DNA from: an uncultured bacterium
GTDB taxonomy: Bacteria; Actinomycetota; Coriobacteriia; Coriobacteriales; Coriobacteriaceae
DNA length: 28,424 bases
Reading direction: 5' to 3'
Assembly (NCBI GenBank): GCA_905215505.1
Contig: CAJMPU010000022.1
Span: 1 to 28,424, forward strand
Below the pieces are notes generated by a model. The model was not told the DNA's origin. It did no database searches and was given only the letters and a program-made list of their open reading frames with translations. Below, piece after piece: positions 14,810 through 22,961 of the stretch. Position 1 is the stretch's first letter. The number at the start of each line of letters is the position of its first letter. Both the position numbers and the translations under genes were made by a program.

Positions 14810-15076
14810 GTGGCAAACATCAAGTCTCAGAAGAAGCGTATCCGCACCAATGAGGCAGCTCGCATGCGTAACAAGGCTGTCAAGTCCGAGCTCAAGACGC
14901 TGACCAAGCACGTCCAGTCCGCCGTCGCCGAGGGCGACGCCGAGAAGGCTCAGGCTGCCCTCAAGACCGTCACCAAGCGTCTCGACATGGCTGCCGCTAA
15001 GCATGTCATCCACAAGAACCAGGCTTCCAACCGCAAGTCCGGCCTTGCCAAGCTCGTGAACAGCATCAACGCTTAA
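14810..15076 (+). CDS. rpsT: 30S ribosomal protein S20 (bS20)
   Basis: Small-subunit protein that binds 16S rRNA early in assembly. The 88-residue product MANIKSQKKRIRTNEAARMR has the family start, a Lys/Arg-rich helical body, and the signature KHVIHKNQASNRKSGLAKLV at the end. GTG at 14810 is chosen because it gives the expected N-terminus and has AAAGGA 9 bases upstream; the open frame reaches back to 14741 but the added residues do not match. It is a single gene between holA and lepA with its own promoter and a strong terminator. Confidence 0.97.
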   Translation: MANIKSQKKRIRTNEAARMRNKAVKSELKTLTKHVQSAVAEGDAEKAQAALKTVTKRLDMAAAKHVIHKNQASNRKSGLAKLVNSINA

Positions 15077-15110
15077 GTTGTAAATTTCACACCACACAGA
15101 TTACGCGCAT

Positions 15111-15147
15111 AAATGGAGCCTGTTTTATGGAACAGGCTCCATTTTTT
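15111..15147 (+). terminator. Rho-independent terminator of rpsT
   Basis: AAATGGAGCCTGTT (15111-15124) pairs perfectly with 15131-15144 around a 6-base loop; T6 occupies 15142-15147. It lies only 26 bases before the lepA start codon, leaving little space for a separate lepA promoter. Confidence 0.92.
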
Positions 15148-15159
15148 GTATCGCTCGGG

Positions 15160-15165
15160 TAAGAT
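15160..15165 (+). promoter_or_regulatory. -10 box placed for a leaderless lepA transcript
   Basis: TAAGAT, preceded by CGCTCGGG, ends 7 bases before the lepA ATG at 15173, so transcription would begin at or one base before the A of the start codon. The same CGCTCGGGTA string precedes the -10 of the dnaJ-like gene at 19270. No -35 can be placed because the rpsT terminator occupies that region. Confidence 0.5.
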
Positions 15166-15172
15166 AGTCCGC

Positions 15173-16984
15173 ATGAATACTTCAATTGACATTTCCCACA
15201 TCCGCAACTTCTCAATTGTTGCGCACATCGACCATGGCAAGTCCACGATCAGTGACCGTATCCTCGAGCTCACCCATACCGTTGACGAGCGCGACATGGA
15301 GTCGCAGCTGCTCGACACTATGGATATCGAGCGCGAGCGCGGCATCACGATCAAGTCCAATGCCGTTCGCGTGTCCTATGACGCCGATGATGGCGAGACG
15401 TATCAGTTCAACCTGATCGATACGCCGGGCCACGTTGACTTTACCTACGAGGTCTCGCGTTCGCTGGCCGCCTGCGAGGGCGCGGTGCTCGTCGTCGATG
15501 CCACCCAGGGTGTCGAGGCACAGACCGTCTCCAATGCGACGCTCGCCATGAACGCAAATCTGGACATTGTGCCGGCCATCAACAAGATCGACCTGCCCTC
15601 GGCCCATCCCGATGAGGTCAAGACCGAGATCGAGGATGACTTGGCGATCCCTGCCGATGATGCCGTGTGTGTCTCGGGCAAGACCGGAGAGGGCATCCAC
15701 GATCTGCTGGAGTCCATTGTCTTTTTGATCTCTCCGCCCAAGGGCGATGCGAACGCGCCGCTCAAGGCACTCATCCTGGATTCGTACTTCGACGAGTATC
15801 GTGGTGTCGTCGCCACGGTGCGCATCTTTGACGGTTCCATCAAAAAGGCCGATACCCTGCGCATGATGCAGGCAAAGGGTGACTTTTTGGTCGATGGCGT
15901 GGGCGTCAAGCGTCCCGCCGAGACTCCGGTCGATGCGCTGACAGTCGGCGAGGTGGGCTACGTGGTCACGGGCCTGAAGGACCCCGAGGCCGTGCGCGTG
16001 GGCGATACCCTCACGTGGGCGTCGAATCCCTGCCCCGAGCCGCTTCCCGGCTACCGCGAGGCTAAGCCCATGGTCTATACGGGCCTGTTCCCGATCGATA
16101 ACAAGGACTACGAGAACCTGCGTGACGCGCTCGATAAGCTGCACGTCAACGACCCGTCGTTGGTGTGGGAGCCCGAGACCTCGGTGGCGCTCGGCTTTGG
16201 CTTCCGCGTGGGCTTCCTGGGCCTGCTGCACATGGAAGTCGTTAAGGAACGCCTGGAGCGCGAGTTCAACTTGGACCTCATTGCCACGAGTCCCTCGGTC
16301 GACTATCACGTCTACAAGACCGACGGCGAGATGATCGATGTCCGCAGCCCGCAGGACCTTCCCGAGGCCACGCGTATCGAGCGCATTGAGGAGCCGTACC
16401 TCAAGGCTAAGATCATCTGCCCGCCCGAGTATACGGGTGCCGTCATGCAGCTCGCTATCGAGCACCGTGGCGTCACGACTGACATGATCCACCTGACGAG
16501 CAAATCGGTCGAGATGCGCTTCGATATGCCGCTCGCCGAGCTCATCCTGGACTTCTTCGATCAGCTCAAGAGCCGTACCAAGGGCTATGCCTCGCTCGAC
16601 TACGAGTTCAATGAGTACCGTCCCTCCGAGCTCGTGAAGCTCGATATTTTGCTTTCGGGCGACGAGGTGGACGCGCTGTCGTTTATCGTCCATAAGGACA
16701 AGGCCTATGGCCTGGCCCGTGGCCTGTGCGACAAGCTCAAGGAGATCATCCCGCGTCAGCTGTTCGAGGTGCCTATCCAGGGTGCTATCGGCAACAAGAT
16801 TATTGCCCGCTCCACCGTCAAGGCGCGTCGCAAGGACGTGCTTGCCAAGTGCTACGGCGGCGATATTTCGCGTAAGCGCAAACTGCTCGAGAAGCAGAAA
16901 GAGGGCAAGAAACGCATGAAAGCCATCGGCTCGGTCGAGGTTCCGCAGGAGGCCTTTATGGCGATCCTCAAGGTGGACGAGTAG
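15173..16984 (+). CDS. lepA: Elongation factor 4 (LepA), ribosome back-translocase GTPase
   Basis: Translational GTPase acting on ribosomes, linked to initiation, assembly and stalled translocation. The 603-residue product has the G1 motif AHIDHGKST (about residues 17-25), the switch and G3 region DIERERGITIKSNAV and DTPGHVDF, G4 NKIDLP, and the LepA-specific C-terminal domain ending SRKRKLLEKQKEGKKRMK. Length is normal. ATG at 15173 gives the family N-terminus; no Shine-Dalgarno is present upstream and the -10 box is immediately adjacent, so the mRNA is probably leaderless. The open frame to 15113 runs back through the rpsT terminator and is not used. dusB follows after 4 bases. Confidence 0.96.
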   Translation: MNTSIDISHIRNFSIVAHIDHGKSTISDRILELTHTVDERDMESQLLDTMDIERERGITIKSNAVRVSYDADDGETYQFNLIDTPGHVDFTYEVSRSLAACEGAVLVVDATQGVEAQTVSNATLAMNANLDIVPAINKIDLPSAHPDEVKTEIEDDLAIPADDAVCVSGKTGEGIHDLLESIVFLISPPKGDANAPLKALILDSYFDEYRGVVATVRIFDGSIKKADTLRMMQAKGDFLVDGVGVKRPAETPVDALTVGEVGYVVTGLKDPEAVRVGDTLTWASNPCPEPLPGYREAKPMVYTGLFPIDNKDYENLRDALDKLHVNDPSLVWEPETSVALGFGFRVGFLGLLHMEVVKERLEREFNLDLIATSPSVDYHVYKTDGEMIDVRSPQDLPEATRIERIEEPYLKAKIICPPEYTGAVMQLAIEHRGVTTDMIHLTSKSVEMRFDMPLAELILDFFDQLKSRTKGYASLDYEFNEYRPSELVKLDILLSGDEVDALSFIVHKDKAYGLARGLCDKLKEIIPRQLFEVPIQGAIGNKIIARSTVKARRKDVLAKCYGGDISRKRKLLEKQKEGKKRMKAIGSVEVPQEAFMAILKVDE

Positions 16985-16988
16985 GTCT

Positions 16989-18032
16989 ATGGCGCTTTCC
17001 GAATATAGTCTGCGGCTTCTAGGCGCCTATGCCGAGCAGCCGTTCCTTATGGCTCCCATGGCGGGCGTGACCGACCCCGCCTATCGCATCATGTGTCGTC
17101 GCCGCGGTGCCAACCTTGCCTACAGCGAGATGGTGAGCGTGGCGGGCCTTGCCTATGCCAGCAACAAGACCTGGCGCCTGGTGCTACCGGCCGATGAGGA
17201 ACAGCAGATTTGCGTACAGCTCTTTGGCTCCAAGCCCGATCAGTTTGCGAGTGCCGTCGCTGCCGTCGAGGAGCGTGTTGGCGATCGCCTGTCGCTCATC
17301 GATATCAATATGGCCTGCCCGGCTCGCAAGGTCGTCACCAAGGGCGAGGGCTCGGCGCTTATGCGCACGCCCGACCTGGCCGAGAAGATCGTCGAGGCGG
17401 CGGTGGGCGCGGCGCACGTGCCCGTGACCGTCAAGATTCGCAAAGGCTTTTATGCCGAGGATCGCAATGCCGCGACATTTGCCCAGATGCTTGAGGGCGC
17501 AGGGGCTGCCGCAGTCGCCGTGCATGGTCGTTGCGCCACGCAGCTCTACACCGGCCAGGCCGATTGGTCGGTCGTCGATGAGGTCGCAGATGCCGTTGAG
17601 ATTCCCGTGATCGGTTCGGGTGATGTGTTCACCGCCGAGGATGCCGCGGTGCATCTGCGAAACTCGGGTGCCAGCGCGGTGTTTATCGCGCGCGGCATCT
17701 ACGGGAACCCGTGGGTGTTTGGCGATGCTCGCGCTCTTGCGCTCGATGGCACACCGGTGCCGGCGCGCAGCTCTGTCGAGCGCCTGGACTCCCTGCGTGA
17801 GCACCTAACGCTGACGCATGAGCTCCTGCCGCTCATGTCGCGTGCCCGTACGTACGCAAGCTGGTACTTAAAAGGCATGCCCCATGCCGCCGCTTGGCGT
17901 GCCCATGTGGTGCGCTGCTCCACGTATGAGGAGTTTATGGCGCTGGTCGATGAGATCGAGCATGATGTGGTGGCCTGCGAGGCTGCCCTTGCCGCCGGCG
18001 AATCGGTGCCCCCTCATCCGCTGGAGGCTTAA
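16989..18032 (+). CDS. dusB: tRNA-dihydrouridine synthase (DusB type)
   Basis: FMN enzyme reducing specific uridines of tRNA to dihydrouridine with NADPH. The 347-residue TIM-barrel protein starts with FLMAPMAGVTDPAYR, has QLFGSKPDQF, the catalytic segment INMACPARKV (Cys110), VTVKIRKGF, the HGR motif in AVHGRCATQLYTGQADW and the phosphate-binding IGSGDVFTAEDA with IARGIYGNPWVF. These fit the Dus family; assignment to DusB rather than another subgroup is by overall similarity. ATG at 16989 is 4 bases after lepA; the upstream site (AGGTGGACGAGTAGG) is inside lepA. hemW follows after 2 bases, so the three are one unit. Confidence 0.92.
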   Translation: MALSEYSLRLLGAYAEQPFLMAPMAGVTDPAYRIMCRRRGANLAYSEMVSVAGLAYASNKTWRLVLPADEEQQICVQLFGSKPDQFASAVAAVEERVGDRLSLIDINMACPARKVVTKGEGSALMRTPDLAEKIVEAAVGAAHVPVTVKIRKGFYAEDRNAATFAQMLEGAGAAAVAVHGRCATQLYTGQADWSVVDEVADAVEIPVIGSGDVFTAEDAAVHLRNSGASAVFIARGIYGNPWVFGDARALALDGTPVPARSSVERLDSLREHLTLTHELLPLMSRARTYASWYLKGMPHAAAWRAHVVRCSTYEEFMALVDEIEHDVVACEAALAAGESVPPHPLEA

Positions 18033-18034
18033 GG

Positions 18035-19267
18035 GTGGCCGTTACCGCGCTGTACGTGCACGTGCCGTTCTGTGCCCAAAAGTGCCGCTACTGCGACTTC
18101 GACTCGCGCAGCTTTGCTTCGTGTGATTTGGATGCCGCGCTCGATTCCTATTTTGAGCAGTTGTTCGCGCGTCTCGATGCTTTTGGCAAGGCTGGGGCCC
18201 TCGACCAGATCCGCACCGTCTATGTTGGCGGCGGCACGCCGTCGCTGGCGGGGGAGCGCCTGGTGGAGCTGGCGCGGCGTATTCGTGCGTGGTGCGCCCC
18301 CGTTGAGTTTACCTGCGAGGCCAATCCCGAGTCGCTGACCGCCGAGCTTGCTACTGCGCTTGCCAAGGTTGGTGTCACACGCGTTTCTCTGGGCGTGCAA
18401 ACGCTCGATAACACCGAACTTACCGCCATCGGCCGCATTCACGATGCCGATCGGGCGCTCGCCGCCATCGCGACGGTCAAGGACGCTGGGCTTGACGTGT
18501 CGTGCGACCTTATGTGCGGACTTCCCGGGCAGACCGCAGCGAGTTGGAAGCGTACGCTCGAGGGCGTGCTGGCGGCGGTTCCGCATCATGTGTCGGTTTA
18601 CCCGCTCACGCTCGAGGTGGGGACGCCCCTCTATCGCATGGCGTGCCGTGACGAGTCGCTCGAGCCCGACGAGGATTTTCAGGCCGCCTGCATGGACGTG
18701 GCGCGCGAGCTCCTGGGTGCCGCCGGCTATCACCCGTATGAGGTGGCGAGCTACGCGCTCGACGGCCATGAATGCGCCCATAACATTGCCTACTGGACCG
18801 GACAGGGTTACCTGGGTCTGGGCCGCTCTGCCGCCGGCATGCTCGATGCTGGGGACTTCGCTCGCTTGGCCGGGCTGTTTTGCGGCGCACTTGCTCGAGG
18901 CGACGCGTATCGCGTGCGTCTGGTACAGCGCGACGATGCTGCGACGACGTTTGATGCCGAGTGTCTGTCGCAGCGCGAGGCAGCAGCCGAGGATTTGATG
19001 CTCGCCTGTCGCATGACGCGCGGCGTTGGGTCTGACCTGTTGGTTCGCTCGGCAAACATTATCCCCGAGGACGAGCTGGCGGCGGCTTGCGACCGCGCGC
19101 TCGAGTTGGGCCTTGCCTCCTGGGTGTCCGATGATGCTAAAGGGCATGCGGGGCGCGTTACATCGAAAGATGTTATCGAAGGTCGCACTCGCGCCCGTCT
19201 GGCTCCCACCCACTTGGGTTGGCTCGATGGAAATGTGCTGTTCGAGCTGTTTTGGGGTCTAGCTTAG
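18035..19267 (+). CDS. hemW: HemW-like radical SAM heme chaperone (formerly annotated as HemN)
   Basis: HemW binds heme and a [4Fe-4S] cluster and is thought to insert heme into respiratory enzymes; it is not a coproporphyrinogen oxidase. The 410-residue product has YVHVPFCAQKCRYCDF with the radical SAM CxxxCxxC (Cys13, 17, 20), YVGGGTPS, and CEANPESLT. The HNxxYW motif (His249-Trp254), followed by GYLGLGRSA, distinguishes HemW from HemN. GTG at 18035 has GGAGG 7 bases upstream. It ends the lepA-dusB-hemW run. In many Gram-positive bacteria hrcA-grpE-dnaK-dnaJ follows; here the next gene is a dnaJ-like gene. Confidence 0.93.
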   Translation: MAVTALYVHVPFCAQKCRYCDFDSRSFASCDLDAALDSYFEQLFARLDAFGKAGALDQIRTVYVGGGTPSLAGERLVELARRIRAWCAPVEFTCEANPESLTAELATALAKVGVTRVSLGVQTLDNTELTAIGRIHDADRALAAIATVKDAGLDVSCDLMCGLPGQTAASWKRTLEGVLAAVPHHVSVYPLTLEVGTPLYRMACRDESLEPDEDFQAACMDVARELLGAAGYHPYEVASYALDGHECAHNIAYWTGQGYLGLGRSAAGMLDAGDFARLAGLFCGALARGDAYRVRLVQRDDAATTFDAECLSQREAAAEDLMLACRMTRGVGSDLLVRSANIIPEDELAAACDRALELGLASWVSDDAKGHAGRVTSKDVIEGRTRARLAPTHLGWLDGNVLFELFWGLA

Positions 19268-19277
19268 GCCGCTCGGG

Positions 19278-19283
19278 TAGAAT
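19278..19283 (+). promoter_or_regulatory. -10 box upstream of the dnaJ-like gene
   Basis: TAGAAT follows CGCTCGGG, the same 8-base context as the lepA -10 at 15160. Expected start near 19290, leaving a 36-base leader with AGGAGG. It sits 10 bases after the hemW stop. No CIRCE (HrcA) or HspR-type inverted repeat is seen nearby. Confidence 0.45.
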
Positions 19284-19325
19284 GACCGCATTATATACGC
19301 TGCTGTGAGCAGGAGGTTGCCGCGC

Positions 19326-20429
19326 ATGGCGACGATGAACGAAAAAGATTACTACGAGATCCTGGGCGTCTCCAAGGACGCCACCTCGCGTGATATACAA
19401 AAGGCTTTCCAGCAAAAGGCCCGCAAGCTCCATCCGGACGTCAATAAAGAGCCGGATGCCGAGGAAAAGTTCAAAGAGGTTTCCGAGGCCTACGCCGTGC
19501 TTTCGGACGAGCAGAAGCGTGCTCGCTATGACGCCATGCGCTCGGGCAATCCCTTTGCCGGTGCTCCTACGGCTTCGCCCTATGGTGGCGGCTACGCCGG
19601 CAGCACGGGTTATGGCAATCCCTTTGAGGGCGGCTTCCCCTTTGGTGGCGCCTGGGGCCAGCAGCGTCGTGGGCAGGCTGCCTACAATCCCGAGAACGGC
19701 GCCAACGTGGTCGTCGACATCAAGCTCGACGCCAAGGAGGCCAAGGGCGGTGCCCGTAAGACCGTCCGCTATACGCGTTTTGATACCTGTGGTCACTGTG
19801 GCGGCTCGGGCTCCGTCTCGTCCGAGCATGCGCATACCTGCCCGAGCTGCGGCGGTCGCGGCCACATCGATGTCGACCTGTCCTTCCTGTTTGGCGCCGG
19901 CACGTTCCAGTCGGTCTGCCCCGAGTGCGGCGGTTCCGGTAAGGTCGTCGCCGACCCCTGTCCCGATTGCGGTGGCAGCGGTCGAACCCGCGTGACCTCC
20001 GAGCAGACGATTGAGTTTCCTGCCGGCACGCACGATGGCGACGAGGTTCGTATTGGCGGCATGGGTCACGCCGGCACCAACGGTGCCGCGGGCGGCGACC
20101 TGGTCGGCCGTGCCCATGTCGAGGCCGAGCGCCTGGAAGGCAAGGCCCGTACCGGTTTTTACCTGATGGGCATCGTGGCGCCGTTTTTGGTGCTGTCGGC
20201 CATCTCGGGCGTGTTCTCGGCCTTTGCCATGATGTGCTTTATTCCGTTTGCCATGGGCCTGTTCATGGTGCTCTCGGACGGCGTGCTTCATCGCAGCCTG
20301 CTGTGGTGGAAACGCGGCGCGATGCAGTTTGCCAACGGTTTTGCCAACGGATTTATGTTTGCACTCGTGTCGGTTTGGTTTGCGAGCTGCTCGCAGCGTG
20401 CCATGCTTTCGCCGTACGGAATGTACTAA
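19326..20429 (+). CDS. DnaJ-like protein with hydrophobic, probably membrane-embedded C-terminus
   Basis: The 367-residue product has a complete J domain (residues ~6-70, HPD at 36-38, so it can stimulate an Hsp70), a Gly/Phe-rich linker (~74-118), and the DnaJ central domain with four zinc-binding repeats (CGHCGGSG, CPSCGGRG, CPECGGSG, CPDCGGSG, residues 155-219). It continues through TIEFPAGTHDGDEVRIGG, but then, instead of C-terminal domain II and the dimerisation helix, has hydrophobic stretches at ~278-298, ~299-317 and ~338-356. This suggests a membrane-tethered co-chaperone with the J domain in the cytoplasm. ATG at 19326 has AGGAGG 9 bases upstream; ATG 19335 is possible. The reading frame is clean, with a normal stop, so a frameshift is unlikely. 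The canonical dnaJ follows after 81 bases. Confidence 0.85.
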   Translation: MATMNEKDYYEILGVSKDATSRDIQKAFQQKARKLHPDVNKEPDAEEKFKEVSEAYAVLSDEQKRARYDAMRSGNPFAGAPTASPYGGGYAGSTGYGNPFEGGFPFGGAWGQQRRGQAAYNPENGANVVVDIKLDAKEAKGGARKTVRYTRFDTCGHCGGSGSVSSEHAHTCPSCGGRGHIDVDLSFLFGAGTFQSVCPECGGSGKVVADPCPDCGGSGRTRVTSEQTIEFPAGTHDGDEVRIGGMGHAGTNGAAGGDLVGRAHVEAERLEGKARTGFYLMGIVAPFLVLSAISGVFSAFAMMCFIPFAMGLFMVLSDGVLHRSLLWWKRGAMQFANGFANGFMFALVSVWFASCSQRAMLSPYGMY

Positions 20430-20510
20430 CATCAAACCCTCTGTTTGCGGCCGCCCCAGCTTGGGTATAGGACGCACTGTGACAATAATGAAAGTCGGAA
20501 GGATTCGGTC

Positions 20511-21659
20511 GTGTCGGAAAATAGGGATTACTACGAGGTACTTGGCGTCGAAAAGGATGCCGACGCGCGGACGATTAAGCGCGCGTTTCTAAAGAAGGCC
20601 CGTACCGTACACCCGGACGTTTCGGACGACCCCGAGGCCGAGGCCAAGTTCAAAGAGCTCAACGAGGCATATTCCGTTCTTTCCGATGAGCAGAAGCGTG
20701 CAAACTACGATCGCTTTGGCTCTCCTGACGGCCCCGGTGGCTCTGGCTATGTCGACATTAACGACATCTTTGGCGGCATGGGCATGGACGACCTTTTCTC
20801 GTCGTTCTTTGGCGGCGGTGCCGGCGGTGGCGCCCACAGCCGTCGTGAGCGTCGTCGCGGACGTGACATGGCCATTTCGCTTTCGGTGACGCTCGAGGAG
20901 GCGGCGCTCGGTTGCAAAAAGACAATCAGCTATGACCGCCTTGCTCCTTGCGAGGACTGCAATGGCACCGGTAGGGCAGAGGGCGCACAGGAAAAGCAGT
21001 GCGGCCGCTGCCACGGTACGGGCTACGTCACGACGGTTCAGCGTTCGTTCCTGGGCCAGGTTCAGTCTTCCTCGCCTTGCCCCGATTGCCATGGCGAGGG
21101 CACGGTTATCGACCATCCCTGCGAGACTTGCGACGGTCAGGGCCGCACGCCTTCTCATGAAAAGATCGACATCGATATTCCCTCCGGCGTTTCGACCGGT
21201 CGCCAGCTGCGTGTGAGCGGCTTTGGCGAGGCCGGCCTTCGCGGCGAGCCTTCGGGCGACTTGATTGTCAACGTGCGCGTTGCCGACCATGAGCGCTTTA
21301 AGCGCAACGGTGACGACCTGTACCTGGTGAGCGATATCTCGATTGCACAGGCTGCGCTCGGCTGCGAGATCGAGGTCGAGGGCATTATGCCCGACGAGGT
21401 CGTTAAGGTGACGGTTCCCGCCGGCGCCCAGTACGGCGACACCGTGAGCGTCAATAATTACGGCATGCCGCGCATTGGCGGTGGCGGTTCGCGTGGCCGC
21501 CTGATCGTGCAACTGCGCGTGGTCGTTCCCACCAATCTTTCCAATAAGCAGCGCGAGCTGCTCCGTGCTTTTGCCGATGAGATGGGCGACGACGTCGCTT
21601 CCGGTAAGAAGTCGGTGACCGACCGTATCAAGAGTGCCCTCGACGATATCCTCGATTAA
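20511..21659 (+). CDS. dnaJ: Chaperone protein DnaJ (canonical, class A)
   Basis: Hsp40 co-chaperone that delivers unfolded clients to DnaK and stimulates its ATPase. The 382-residue product has the J domain RDYYEVLGVEKDADARTIKR with HPD at 34-36, a Gly/Phe region FGGGAGGGAH, four zinc repeats (CEDCNGTG, CGRCHGTG, CPDCHGEG, CETCDGQG), and both substrate domains followed by a dimerisation tail KQRELLRAFADEMGDD. GTG at 20511 with GGAAGGA 7 bases upstream is preferred over the open frame to 20445. It is probably cotranscribed with the membrane-tailed DnaJ upstream and with mtaB, 9 bases downstream. No grpE or dnaK is adjacent. Confidence 0.95.
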   Translation: MSENRDYYEVLGVEKDADARTIKRAFLKKARTVHPDVSDDPEAEAKFKELNEAYSVLSDEQKRANYDRFGSPDGPGGSGYVDINDIFGGMGMDDLFSSFFGGGAGGGAHSRRERRRGRDMAISLSVTLEEAALGCKKTISYDRLAPCEDCNGTGRAEGAQEKQCGRCHGTGYVTTVQRSFLGQVQSSSPCPDCHGEGTVIDHPCETCDGQGRTPSHEKIDIDIPSGVSTGRQLRVSGFGEAGLRGEPSGDLIVNVRVADHERFKRNGDDLYLVSDISIAQAALGCEIEVEGIMPDEVVKVTVPAGAQYGDTVSVNNYGMPRIGGGGSRGRLIVQLRVVVPTNLSNKQRELLRAFADEMGDDVASGKKSVTDRIKSALDDILD

Positions 21660-21668
21660 GGAGCCCGC

Positions 21669-22961
21669 GTGCTCGCACCCCATATTTCCGTCGTCAACCT
21701 CGGCTGCCGTGTCAACCGGGTTGAGTCTGACCGTATCACTGCCGATCTTATGCGCCTGGGCTTTGCTATGGTGGAGCCCCAGGATGCCGATCTGATCGTC
21801 ATTAACACCTGTGCCGTTACGGGCGAGGCCGAGGCCAAGACCCGTAAGGCCGTCCGCCATGCGCTGGCCCATCAAAACGAGCCCTATGTGGTCGTGACCG
21901 GCTGCGTGGTCAACCTGCATCCCGAGGAGCTGCTGGAGCTCTCCGACCGCGTGATCGCCGAGCCGTCCAAGATCGATGTCGCCGAACGTGTCTGCGAGGT
22001 GCTGGGCGTTGAGTCCGATAGCGTTCCCGCCTGCAGCGATGGCGAGGTGGTCGATGCGCTCGGCCGCTCTCGCCTGGGCGTGAAGATTCAGGACGGCTGC
22101 AACCACCGCTGCACCTATTGCATTGTGTGGAAGGCACGCGGCCCCGAGCGCTCCGTGCCCGTCGAGTCCGTGCTTGAGCAAGTTCGCGAGGCCCAGGAGG
22201 CCGGCGTGCCCGAGGTGGTGCTGACCGGCGTGAACCTGGGTGCCTACGATGGCAAGAGCGCGACCGACGAGCATGTCGAAATCGATGAGCTGCTCGAGGC
22301 CATCATGGAGCGCACGTCCATTCCGCATGTGCGCATTTCCTCGGTCGAACCCATGGATATCTCTGAGCGCCTGCTTAAGGTTATGGCGCGCTATCCGCAG
22401 CGTATTGCCCCGTTTTTGCACCTGCCTGTACAGTCCGGCTGTACGGCGACGCTGCATCGCATGGGTCGTCCCTATAGTGCCGAGGCCTTTGAGGACACGG
22501 TGCGCATGATTCGCGCCATCCTGCCGCAGGCGTCTCTTTCGTGCGACGTCATCGTCGGTTTTCCTGGTGAGACGGACGAGGAGTTCGAGGAGTCGCTGGC
22601 GCTGTGCCGCCGCGTGGGGTTCTCGCGTATGCACGTGTTCCGCTATAGCAAGCGTCCCGGCACCCTCGCCGCCGATATGCCCGACCAGGTACCGCCCGAG
22701 GTTATGGCCGAGCGCAGCCGCCGTATGCGGGCCGCGGCGCAGGAACTCGCTATCGCCGACGCTCGTCGTCGCGTGGGCACCGTTGAGCGCGCCGTGCTCG
22801 AGTATGGTGACAACCTGACGCTCGGCTCGTTCCATCATGCCCGTCTTGACGATACCTGTGGACTTACAGCCCCGTGCCTGCTCGATGTTGCTATCATCGA
22901 AGTCGATGATTCCGGCTTGGTCCATGCGCGCAGGGAGGTTCATGGAAGCCTCGAAGATTAG
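21669..22961 (+). CDS. mtaB: tRNA N6-threonylcarbamoyladenosine (t6A37) methylthiotransferase MtaB
   Basis: Radical SAM enzyme that adds a methylthio group to t6A37 of tRNAs reading ANN codons. The 430-residue product has the N-terminal UPF0004 cysteines in NLGCRVNRVESD, VINTCAVTGEAE and VVVTGCVVNLHPEEL, then the radical SAM motif CNHRCTYCIV, LTGVNLGAYDG, and the C-terminal LHLPVQSGC. VNLGCRVN without a MiaB/RimO-type N-terminus points to MtaB rather than MiaB. GTG at 21669 has AAGGAG 5 bases upstream. In Gram-positive bacteria mtaB commonly lies downstream of dnaJ, as here, though the usual prmA and rsmE between them are missing. It overlaps phoH by 20 bases. Confidence 0.92.
   Translation: MLAPHISVVNLGCRVNRVESDRITADLMRLGFAMVEPQDADLIVINTCAVTGEAEAKTRKAVRHALAHQNEPYVVVTGCVVNLHPEELLELSDRVIAEPSKIDVAERVCEVLGVESDSVPACSDGEVVDALGRSRLGVKIQDGCNHRCTYCIVWKARGPERSVPVESVLEQVREAQEAGVPEVVLTGVNLGAYDGKSATDEHVEIDELLEAIMERTSIPHVRISSVEPMDISERLLKVMARYPQRIAPFLHLPVQSGCTATLHRMGRPYSAEAFEDTVRMIRAILPQASLSCDVIVGFPGETDEEFEESLALCRRVGFSRMHVFRYSKRPGTLAADMPDQVPPEVMAERSRRMRAAAQELAIADARRRVGTVERAVLEYGDNLTLGSFHHARLDDTCGLTAPCLLDVAIIEVDDSGLVHARREVHGSLED

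Noticed and set aside
15212..16693. 493-aa - strand open frame inside lepA
   Set aside because: Shadow of lepA; His/Arg/Asp-rich composition typical of antisense GC-rich frames.
20430..20510. Separate promoter for the canonical dnaJ (TATAGG at 20466)
   Set aside because: The hexamer is poor and the spacer to a weak -35 is only 15 bases; cotranscription with the upstream gene is simpler.
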